Positions 1 to 5,095 of a stretch of DNA of 5,095 nucleotides are shown here, in pieces. Under the pieces are notes generated by a model. That model made no database searches. It was not told the origin of the DNA and saw only the letters and a program-made list of their open reading frames with translations. The stretch covers positions 1 to 5,095 of the forward strand of contig JBFGWM010000206.1 in the NCBI GenBank assembly GCA_041588495.1, given 5' to 3'. Origin of the DNA: JBFGWM01 sp041588495. GTDB taxonomy: Bacteria > Pseudomonadota > Gammaproteobacteria > Pseudomonadales > JBFGWM01. How positions within the stretch are numbered: position 1 is the stretch's first letter; each line of letters begins with the position of its first letter. Made by a program: the position numbers and the translations under genes.

Positions 1-1442
1 ACGTCGGCAAGGTCACCTCGGTGCGTTTTGCCCCGGCCGGCTCCGGTGTCGAGGTGGAGGTGCAGATGGCGCAGGGCACCGAGTCGCGCCTGACCGACAC
101 CACGCGCTTCTGGATCGTCCGGCCGCGGCTGGAGGCCACCGGGGTCAGCGGTCTCGGCACGCTGGTCAGCGGCGCCTACATCGGCATGGATCCCGGCTCC
201 GGTGGCGCGGATCTGCGCGAGTTCACCGGGCTCGGCGAGCCGCCGCGGATCCTCTCCCACCAGTCGGGCTCCATCTTCACCCTGCTGGCCTCGGACGTGG
301 GCTGGCTTTCGGTCGGCTCGCCCGTCTATTTCCGCAGTATCCAGGTCGGCTCCGTGGTCAGTTACGGGCTTTCGGAGGACCACAGCCACGTCCTCGTCGA
401 GGTGTTCGTGGAATCGCCCCACGACCGGTTCGTGGACGTGAACTCGCGGTTCTGGATCGTTTCGGGAATCCAGGTGGAAACCAGTTCCGAGGGCGTACAG
501 ATCGACGTGGAGTCCCTGGCCGCGCTGGCCACGGGCGGACTCGCATTCAGCACCCCCGAGGCGCCGGGTGCCCGCGGGGCGGTCCCGGACGATCACCTGT
601 TCACGCTCTTCAACACGCGCCGGGAGAGCGAGGAGAGGCCGGTGGTCGGCACCAACCCCTACCTGGTCTATTTCAACGAATCGGTGCGCGGGCTGAGTCC
701 CGGCGCCGCCGTCGAGTACCGCGGAATGCGGGTGGGAACGGTGCGCAGCATCCTGCCCGTGCATCGCACCCTGCCGGGTGACGTCCGCATCGGCGTGCTG
801 CTGGGCATCGATCCGCAGCTGCTCCCATTCGAAACCGGTTCCACGCTGCCCCCGGGGCTGGAGCGCCGCGTGGAGTGGGTGCAGCGGCTCGCGGACAGCG
901 GCGCGCGGGTGCAGCTCAAGACCGGAAACCTGCTGACGGGGCAGAAATACGTCGATATCGACATCTATCCGAATGCCGAACCGGAAACGGTGGTGACCGA
1001 CATGGGTTACCCGGTTGTTCCCAGCACGCCCGGTCCCCTGCAGGGCATTACCGACAGCGTGGTCAGCATCCTCGCCAGGCTCGACGCGGTGCCGGTGGAC
1101 GCCATGGGCGCGGAACTGAACACGGCGCTTGCCAGCCTGAACGGCTCGGCCCGGCAACTGGAATCCCTGCTCACCAAGGTGAATGCGGAGGCCGGGCCCA
1201 TACTCAGGAACACCAGCCGCGCCAGCGAGGAACTGGCCGGTTTGATGGAGGAGGCCACCGGCGCCGCGCGCCAGTTCGAGTCCACCCTGCAGACCCTGGA
1301 ACTGGCCACCTCGGCGGATGGCGAGGTGGGCCACGAGGCGCTCCAGGCATTGCGGGAACTGGGGGCCGCCGCGCGCGCGATCCGCGCCGTGGCGGAATAC
1401 CTGGAGCGCCATCCCGAGGCGCTCATTTCCGGAAAAAGGTAG
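1..1442 (+). CDS. pqiB: PqiB-like MCE-domain intermembrane transport protein (5' end outside window)
   Basis: The reading frame is open from the first base (first whole codon at 3), so the start is upstream; 479 residues are visible. E. coli PqiB is about 546 residues, so roughly 65 are missing, presumably the N-terminal membrane anchor and the beginning of the first MCE domain. Visible parts are the end of MCE domain 1 (opening VGKVTSVRF, then DTTRFWIV near 95-120), MCE domain 2 (about 265-560, with SVGSPVYFRSIQVGSV and a second SRFWIV copy) and MCE domain 3 (about 645-975, with NESVRGLSPGAAVEYRG and VGTV). A helical tail follows (about 1030-1430), ending HPEALISGKR as MCE proteins often do. 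In the family, such proteins stack into hexameric tubes that carry lipids across the periplasm. The three-domain layout fits PqiB rather than single-domain MlaD or seven-domain LetB (YebT). The lipoprotein gene directly downstream supports this. A GTG at 21 is internal and not a start. Confidence 0.9.
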   Translation, partial: VGKVTSVRFAPAGSGVEVEVQMAQGTESRLTDTTRFWIVRPRLEATGVSGLGTLVSGAYIGMDPGSGGADLREFTGLGEPPRILSHQSGSIFTLLASDVGWLSVGSPVYFRSIQVGSVVSYGLSEDHSHVLVEVFVESPHDRFVDVNSRFWIVSGIQVETSSEGVQIDVESLAALATGGLAFSTPEAPGARGAVPDDHLFTLFNTRRESEERPVVGTNPYLVYFNESVRGLSPGAAVEYRGMRVGTVRSILPVHRTLPGDVRIGVLLGIDPQLLPFETGSTLPPGLERRVEWVQRLADSGARVQLKTGNLLTGQKYVDIDIYPNAEPETVVTDMGYPVVPSTPGPLQGITDSVVSILARLDAVPVDAMGAELNTALASLNGSARQLESLLTKVNAEAGPILRNTSRASEELAGLMEEATGAARQFESTLQTLELATSADGEVGHEALQALRELGAAARAIRAVAEYLERHPEALISGKR

Positions 1443-1454
1443 GTTGGGGCCGCT

Positions 1455-2063
1455 ATGAACGGATTGCCGAAGATCGTATCGATCGCCGCGCTCGCGGTCC
1501 TGTCCGGATGCGTGTCCTTCGGTTTCAGTTCGCCGGAAACCCGCTTTTACGTTCTCGAGGCGGACCCCGGCGAGCCCCTGCCACGTGATCCGGCGGCACG
1601 GGTTCCGTTCGCCGTGGGGCTGGGGCCGGTCAACCTGCCGGATATCCTGAACCGTCCGCAGATCGTCACCCGCGGCGAAGACCACCGGCTGGTACTCGGG
1701 GAATTCGACCAGTGGGGCGGCAGCCTCGACACCAACATGGCGCGGCTGATCGCGCGCCGGATGCTGACGGGCTTCGAACCCGCGCAGATCTACCTGCATC
1801 CCTGGCCGGCTTACCGGAAACCGGACTACCAGGTGCGCATCGACGTCCTGCGCATGGAGGGTTCGCTGGGTGGTGCGACGGTCCTGGAAGGTACCTGGTC
1901 CCTGGTCCGTCACCCCGAGCGCCGGGAAGTGGCGTTCGAGCGGTTCCGGTTTGCGGACCAGGCTGCCGGGCCCGGCTATGCCGAACTGGTGGCCTCCTAC
2001 TCGCGCCTCGTGGACCGACTCGGCGGGCAGATCGTGGCGCATATCGCCGGCCTGGAGCGGTAG
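1455..2063 (+). CDS. pqiC: PqiC-like outer-membrane lipoprotein (ABC-type transport auxiliary family)
   Basis: This is a 202-residue protein (E. coli PqiC is about 187). It begins with a short basic and hydrophobic signal ending in the lipobox LSGC, with Cys19 as the lipidated residue. Val20 follows instead of Asp, so under the usual sorting rule it should reach the outer membrane. The mature part has features of the ABC_trans_aux/DUF330 family: an early FYVLEA strand, VGLGPVNLPDILNRPQIV, then FDQWGGSLDTNMARLIARRM, and a C-terminal helix around YSRLVDRLGGQIVAHIA. PqiC is thought to hold the PqiB tube at the outer membrane. Only 12 bases separate it from the MCE gene stop, so the two are surely co-transcribed. 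The purine-rich stretch GGTTGGGG lies just before the ATG as a modest ribosome binding site. Confidence 0.9.
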   Translation: MNGLPKIVSIAALAVLSGCVSFGFSSPETRFYVLEADPGEPLPRDPAARVPFAVGLGPVNLPDILNRPQIVTRGEDHRLVLGEFDQWGGSLDTNMARLIARRMLTGFEPAQIYLHPWPAYRKPDYQVRIDVLRMEGSLGGATVLEGTWSLVRHPERREVAFERFRFADQAAGPGYAELVASYSRLVDRLGGQIVAHIAGLER

Positions 2064-2082
2064 GCTGCCGGCCTGGTCGTGA

Positions 2083-2088
2083 TACGGT
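2083..2088 (+). promoter_or_regulatory. possible extended -10 element upstream of the YkuD gene
   Basis: TACGGT is preceded by TG with one base between (2080-2081), matching an extended -10 of the TGnTAnnnT kind. No convincing -35 lies 16-18 bases upstream; that region is the end of pqiC. It would give a leader of about 110 bases containing both hairpins. This is weak evidence, based on pattern alone. Confidence 0.2.
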
Positions 2089-2110
2089 GTGGGGCGTTCC
2101 CGGGAGAGAA

Positions 2111-2140
2111 GCGGTTTCGCGTGATGCTGCGTGAACCCGC
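2111..2140 (+). repeat. imperfect inverted repeat (hairpin) in the pqiC-YkuD gap
   Basis: GCGGTTTCGCG (2111-2121) can pair with CGTGAACCCGC (2130-2140). The stem is 11 positions with one T-C mismatch and one G-U wobble, and the loop is 8 bases. No run of T follows, so it is not a canonical intrinsic terminator. It may still attenuate or mark the end of the pqi transcript, or stabilise an mRNA end. The pairing is seen directly; the role is unknown. Confidence 0.35.
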
Positions 2141-2141
2141 G

Positions 2142-2171
2142 TTGCTGCCCACCGGGTGCGGGCGGCAGCGA
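2142..2171 (+). repeat. second inverted repeat, immediately downstream of the first
   Basis: GCTGCC (2144-2149) pairs with GGCAGC (2164-2169), extendable outward by a T-G wobble and a T-A pair. The 14-base loop contains the small palindrome CACCGGGTG. It begins two bases after the first hairpin, and again no T run follows. GC-rich DNA gives such pairings by chance, so its significance is uncertain. Confidence 0.25.
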
Positions 2172-2189
2172 ACCCCGGCCGGTCCTGAT

Positions 2190-2195
2190 GGAGGT
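2190..2195 (+). promoter_or_regulatory. strong Shine-Dalgarno fixing a TTG start
   Basis: GGAGGT is a near-perfect Shine-Dalgarno sequence placed 8 bases before the TTG at 2204. An in-frame TGA at 2186-2188 rules out any start further upstream, so this site decides the start of the YkuD gene. Confidence 0.85.
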
Positions 2196-2203
2196 ACACG
2201 GGC

Positions 2204-2692
2204 TTGAGTACAGGGCTTTCGATCCGCATCGATCTCGGCACCCAGCAGCTCGAGCTGTGGGAGGGTGACGGGTGCGTGTGCCATTGGCCGGTGTCCACCG
2301 CGCGCAACGGGCCGGGGGAACAGTCCGGCAGCGAGTGCACGCCGCGGGGGCGCCACGTGATCCGTGCCCGGATCGGCGCCGGGCTGCCCGAGAACGCGGT
2401 GTTCGTCGGCCGCCGGTTCACCGGCGAGATCTACAGCCGCGAACTGGCCCGCGCCCATCCGGAGCGCGACTGGATCCTGACCCGCATCCTCTGGCTGTCC
2501 GGCTGCGAGCCGGGTTTCAACCGCCTCGGGGACGTGGATTCCATGCGCCGCTACATCTACATCCATGGCACCCCGGACGTCGAGCCCATGGGGGTCCCGG
2601 CATCCCACGGGTGCGTGCGCATGCGCAACCGCGACATCATCGACCTGTTCGACCGGGTTCCGGTCCGTTGTCCGGTGGATATCGTCGAGTAG
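2204..2692 (+). CDS. YkuD-fold L,D-transpeptidase family protein without signal peptide; probable cytoplasmic L,D-carboxypeptidase (ElsL-like)
   Basis: This is a 162-residue, single-domain YkuD protein. The active-site signature is complete: His121 in YIHGTPD, then Ser134-His135-Gly136-Cys137 followed by VRMRN, with Cys137 the expected nucleophile. The protein starts directly with the first strand of the fold (LSIRIDLGTQQLELWEG) and has no signal peptide, lipobox, membrane segment or LysM domain, unlike periplasmic cross-linking Ldts. Six cysteines (24, 26, 45, 101, 137, 156) in so short a protein also suit a reducing cytoplasm. A. baumannii ElsL is a cytoplasmic YkuD protein that acts as an L,D-carboxypeptidase in peptidoglycan recycling, removing the terminal D-Ala of tetrapeptides. 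The nagZ gene 76 bases downstream fits the same role here. Many annotation pipelines would simply call it L,D-transpeptidase. Family membership is very secure; the carboxypeptidase activity and location are inferred. Confidence 0.9.
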   Translation: MSTGLSIRIDLGTQQLELWEGDGCVCHWPVSTARNGPGEQSGSECTPRGRHVIRARIGAGLPENAVFVGRRFTGEIYSRELARAHPERDWILTRILWLSGCEPGFNRLGDVDSMRRYIYIHGTPDVEPMGVPASHGCVRMRNRDIIDLFDRVPVRCPVDIVE

Positions 2693-2731
2693 CCGCATCC
2701 GCGGTCCTTTCGGGGGGGCGCCCCGCTGGGC

Positions 2732-2737
2732 TAGAAT
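2732..2737 (+). promoter_or_regulatory. possible -10 hexamer of a nagZ promoter
   Basis: TAGAAT matches the sigma-70 -10 consensus TATAAT at five of six bases, and stands out in the GC-rich gap between the YkuD gene and nagZ. A start of transcription about 7 bases on would give a leader of roughly 25 bases. The -35 region is poor (TTTCGG or TTCGGG near 2708-2714), and the spacer contains the palindrome GGGGCGCCCC (2715-2724). An activator may be needed, or the match may be chance. Confidence 0.4.
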
Positions 2738-2768
2738 TTCAGAACCCGCCCCCGACCCGAATACGCAT

Positions 2769-3809
2769 ATGACTGATTCCCAGGCGTGCCCTCCCGGCCC
2801 CCTCATGCTGGATATCGAGGGGTGTTCCCTGGATGCCGGCGATCGCGAAATCCTTGCCCACCCGGTGGTCGGCGGACTGATTTTCTTTTCCCGTAACTAC
2901 GAGAGTCCGGAACAACTGGAATCCCTGGTGCGCGAGGTGCGGGCTGTGCGGCCCGAACTGCTGCTCGCCGTGGACCAGGAGGGCGGCCGCGTGCAACGCT
3001 TCCGCGACGGGTTCGTCCGCCTGCCGCCGATGCGGCGGCTGGGGGAACGCTTCGACGCGGACCCCGGTGGGGCCCTGGCGGCCGCCGGACGTTGCGGCTG
3101 GCTGATGGCGGCCGAGTTGCGGGCCTGCGACGTGGATTTCAGTTTCGCGCCGGTACTGGACCTCGATTACGGCCAGTCGAGCGTGATCGGCGATCGCGCC
3201 TTCCATTCCGACCCCGACATCGCCACCGCCCTGGCCGGCGCCTTCGTCGCCGGGATGCGCCGTGCCGGGATGGCGGCCACCGGCAAGCACTTCCCCGGGC
3301 ACGGCTACGTGGCGGCCGATTCCCACGTGGACGTGCCGGTCGACGACCGGCCCCTGGAAACCCTGCTGGCCCGCGACATGCTGCCCTTCGAACGCCTGAT
3401 CGTGGACGGCCTGGAAGGCATCATGCCCGCCCACGTGATCTACGACCGGGTGGACAGCCATCCGGCCGGCTTCTCGCCGCGCTGGCTGCGCGAGATCCTC
3501 CGCCGGGAAATGGGTTTTGACGGGGTGATCTTCAGTGACGACCTCGCGATGGAAGGCGCCACCGTGGCCGGGGGTTATCCCGAGCGCGCCCGCGCGGCGC
3601 TGCATGCGGGGTGTGATATGGTACTCGTCTGCAATGATCGCGACGGCGCCGTCCAGGTGCTCGAATTCCTGGCCGGCCGGGCCCCCGCGGACTGTTCGCG
3701 GCTGCCGGCCATGGCCGGGCGCAAGGCACTGCCACGCAGCGCGTTGTGCGAGTCTTCCGAATGGCGGGAGGCCTGCGCGATCACCGAACAACTGGCCGCG
3801 GAGGGCTGA
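2769..3809 (+). CDS. nagZ: beta-N-acetylhexosaminidase NagZ (peptidoglycan recycling)
   Basis: This is a 346-residue glycoside hydrolase family 3 enzyme (E. coli NagZ is 341). In the cytoplasm it removes GlcNAc from GlcNAc-1,6-anhydroMurNAc peptides recovered from the wall. The products feed recycling and, where an AmpR system exists, beta-lactamase induction. Family motifs appear in order: GPLMLDIEG (10-18), GGLIFFSRNY (35-44), AVDQEGGRVQRF (67-78), SFAPVLDLD (125-133), the TGKHFPGHG block (171-179), the catalytic Asp184-Ser-His186 dyad, IMPAHVIY (218-225) and IFSDDLAMEG (254-263). Asp258 is the expected nucleophile; its 72-residue distance from His186 matches E. coli His176/Asp248. There is no signal peptide, as expected. 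The ATG at 2769 gives a natural N-terminus, but no clear Shine-Dalgarno precedes it. The alternative Met13 at 2805 aligns with Met5 of E. coli NagZ and also lacks one. The channel gene begins 14 bases after the stop. Confidence 0.96.
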   Translation: MTDSQACPPGPLMLDIEGCSLDAGDREILAHPVVGGLIFFSRNYESPEQLESLVREVRAVRPELLLAVDQEGGRVQRFRDGFVRLPPMRRLGERFDADPGGALAAAGRCGWLMAAELRACDVDFSFAPVLDLDYGQSSVIGDRAFHSDPDIATALAGAFVAGMRRAGMAATGKHFPGHGYVAADSHVDVPVDDRPLETLLARDMLPFERLIVDGLEGIMPAHVIYDRVDSHPAGFSPRWLREILRREMGFDGVIFSDDLAMEGATVAGGYPERARAALHAGCDMVLVCNDRDGAVQVLEFLAGRAPADCSRLPAMAGRKALPRSALCESSEWREACAITEQLAAEG

Positions 3810-3823
3810 CCGGTTTCCGAAGC

Positions 3824-4990
3824 ATGAAAGACGACACCCTGTTCCGAATGAAAGAGCTGGACGACATTCTTTCCAGCATGGGCATCACCAGCGATACCGC
3901 CCTGTGGATCACCCAGATCTTCGTGGTGGTGCTGCTCACCCTGCTCGCCAACCTGGTCGCGGTCCGCGGCCTCAACAAGCTGCAGGCCAAGCTGGCCGGC
4001 AACGGCGCCGGATGGGACGACGTGATCGTCGACGCCCTCAAGCGGCCCCTGGCTTACCTGGTGTGGCTGGTCGGCCTGCTGTGGGCGGTGGAAATCGTGC
4101 GCGCCCGCACCGAGGCCGCCATCTTCGATTTTGTCGGCCCGGCGCGCGACGTCGGCGTGGTGTTCATCATCGCCTGGGCCATCGTGCGCCTGGTGAACCG
4201 TGCCGAGCAGTATTACCGGCAGCCGCGTGACGGCAAGCAGGGGGTCGATGAGACCACGGTCAACGCCGTCGGCAAGCTGGTACGCATCTCCGTGATCATC
4301 ACCGCCGCGCTGGTGATGCTGCAGACCCTGGGCTACAGCATTTCCGGGGTCCTCGCCTTTGGCGGCATCGGCGGCATCGCCATCGGCTTCGCGGCCAAGG
4401 ACCTGCTCGCGAACTTCTTCGGCGGGCTGATGATCTACATGGACCGGCCGTTCGCGGTGGGCGAGTGGATCCGTTCTCCGGACAAGGACATCGAGGGCAC
4501 GGTCGAGGACATCGGCTGGCGCCTCACGCGCATTCGCACCTTCGACAAGCGGCCCCTCTACGTGCCCAATTCCACGTTCATGAATATCGCGGTCGAGAAC
4601 CCGTCGCGCATGACCAACCGGCGTATCAAGGAAACCGTCGGCATCCGCTACGTGGACGGCGCCAAGATGGCGCCGATCGTCGAGGACGTGAAGACGATGT
4701 TGCGCGAGCACCCGGAGATCGACACCAACCAGACGCTGATCGTGAATTTCAACGCCTTCAACGCATCATCCCTGGATTTCTTCATCTACACCTTCACCAA
4801 GACCACGAACTGGGTGTTGTTCCACGAGATCAAGCAGGATGTCCTGCTGAAGGTCATGGAGATCATCGAGCGGCACGGCGCCGACATCGCGTTCCCCACC
4901 CGCACCCTGCACGTGGCCGACCCGGTACAGGTGGACATGGAGAAAGAGCAGGCGGCGGCGCTACGCCAGTCACCCGCTTATGCCGACTGA
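3824..4990 (+). CDS. MscS-family mechanosensitive ion channel, YnaI type
   Basis: This is a 388-residue inner-membrane channel that opens under membrane tension to release solutes on hypo-osmotic shock. Predicted membrane segments lie near residues 26-47, 76-93 and 109-126. A long pore-lining helix pair follows at 151-206, containing the Gly/Ala-rich GVLAFGGIGGIAIGFAAKDL and then NFFGGLMIYMDRPF. The cytoplasmic beta domain follows (GEWIRSPDKDIEGTVEDIGW, RPLYVPNSTF, VENPSRMTNRRI), then the alpha/beta vestibule with FTKTTNW and HGADIAFPTRTLHV. From memory these blocks resemble E. coli YnaI (343 residues) more closely than MscS itself, which is shorter and has three membrane helices. The start is uncertain: ATG at 3824 is 14 bases after the nagZ stop, ATG at 3848 would remove eight residues, and neither has a strong Shine-Dalgarno. 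Its position between nagZ and a purine-salvage gene suggests co-transcription, not a shared pathway. Confidence 0.93.
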   Translation: MKDDTLFRMKELDDILSSMGITSDTALWITQIFVVVLLTLLANLVAVRGLNKLQAKLAGNGAGWDDVIVDALKRPLAYLVWLVGLLWAVEIVRARTEAAIFDFVGPARDVGVVFIIAWAIVRLVNRAEQYYRQPRDGKQGVDETTVNAVGKLVRISVIITAALVMLQTLGYSISGVLAFGGIGGIAIGFAAKDLLANFFGGLMIYMDRPFAVGEWIRSPDKDIEGTVEDIGWRLTRIRTFDKRPLYVPNSTFMNIAVENPSRMTNRRIKETVGIRYVDGAKMAPIVEDVKTMLREHPEIDTNQTLIVNFNAFNASSLDFFIYTFTKTTNWVLFHEIKQDVLLKVMEIIERHGADIAFPTRTLHVADPVQVDMEKEQAAALRQSPAYAD

Positions 4991-5095
4991 TCGCGCAGAG
5001 ATTCTGCGGGTCCGCGCGGAGGCCGAGTGCCTGTACACGCGGTCCGAGGTCGACAAGGCGGTGGACCGCGTCGCCGACGAGATCGGGTCGCGCCT
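4980..5095 (+). CDS. hpt: probable hypoxanthine-guanine phosphoribosyltransferase, N-terminal part (cut by window end)
   Basis: The ATG at 4980 opens a frame that stays open to the end of the window (38 whole codons). It overlaps the last 11 bases of the channel gene, so translational coupling is likely; no clear Shine-Dalgarno is seen. The visible residues, including AECLYTRSEVDKAVDRVADE, match my recollection of the start of gammaproteobacterial HPRTs (an aCLyt-x-eev-x-xalDrmA-x-eI pattern), where a helix precedes the nucleotide-binding core. An hpt gene just after nagZ is also a recurring arrangement in this class. The enzyme would convert hypoxanthine or guanine plus PRPP to IMP or GMP in the cytoplasm. 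The PRPP-binding loop and catalytic residues lie beyond the window, so the call rests on the N-terminus and context. Confidence 0.7.
   Translation, partial: MPTDRAEILRVRAEAECLYTRSEVDKAVDRVADEIGSR

Noticed and set aside
102..470. Near-repeated TTCTGGATCGT at about 109 and 451 as a DNA repeat
   Set aside because: It encodes the RFWIV strand shared by successive MCE domains, so it reflects protein domain duplication and not a mobile or regulatory repeat.
21..1442. GTG at 21 as the start of a complete pqiB-like gene
   Set aside because: The frame stays open to the window's left edge and the upstream codons encode VGKVTS, part of the first MCE domain, so the gene starts outside the window.
2711..2725. 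CGGGG / CCCCG stem with GGGGCGCCCC palindrome after the YkuD gene, as a terminator
   Set aside because: The stem is only five pairs and is followed by CTGGGC instead of a T run. It falls between the putative -35 and -10 positions and is better explained by base composition.
3335..3351. Perfect inverted repeat GCCGGTC-GAC-GACCGGC inside nagZ
   Set aside because: It lies wholly in conserved coding sequence (the stretch encoding PVDDRP), and GC-rich codon use easily produces such palindromes. No regulatory meaning can be supported.
2739..3791. Long open frames on the - strand opposite nagZ, and similar ones opposite the channel gene (3575-4711) and pqiC
   Set aside because: They mirror high-GC coding sequence, are rich in His, Arg, Gly and Ala without recognisable motifs, and lie opposite genes of certain identity.

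Overview
The window is ordinary, tightly packed chromosomal DNA of high GC content (estimated by eye at about two-thirds GC), with every gene on the + strand. The gene set and protein types suggest a high-GC gammaproteobacterium, perhaps of the Chromatiales/Ectothiorhodospiraceae kind. The Gram-negative cell plan is supported by a three-domain MCE protein with an outer-membrane-type lipoprotein, by NagZ, and by a YnaI-type mechanosensitive channel. The species assignment is an inference. I see no tRNA, rRNA, CRISPR array, insertion sequence or phage gene.

Layout: (1) 1-1442, the 3' part of a pqiB-like gene whose start lies upstream of the window, followed after 12 bases by (2) pqiC, 1455-2063, its partner lipoprotein. 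Together they form the end of an intermembrane lipid-transport operon. (3) 2064-2203, a 140-base gap with two consecutive imperfect hairpins, a weak promoter-like element and a strong Shine-Dalgarno. (4) 2204-2692, a YkuD-fold enzyme with the full His/Ser-His-Gly-Cys active site but no signal peptide, starting at TTG. (5) 2693-2768, a short gap with a good -10-like hexamer. (6) 2769-3809, nagZ, the cytoplasmic beta-N-acetylglucosaminidase of peptidoglycan recycling. (7) 3824-4990, a YnaI-type MscS channel. (8) 4980 to the window end, the start of a probable hypoxanthine-guanine phosphoribosyltransferase gene that overlaps the channel gene by 11 bases.

How they fit together: PqiB/PqiC form a periplasm-spanning conduit and its outer-membrane anchor. 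The YkuD enzyme and NagZ probably work in succession on recovered muropeptides in the cytoplasm. NagZ removes GlcNAc from GlcNAc-anhydroMurNAc peptides. A signal-less YkuD protein is best explained as an L,D-carboxypeptidase of the ElsL kind described in Acinetobacter baumannii, trimming the terminal D-Ala from tetrapeptides. This is the most interesting reading of the window. The channel protects against hypo-osmotic shock, and the last gene salvages purines. The last three genes are probably co-transcribed. I found no evidence for a wholly new system.
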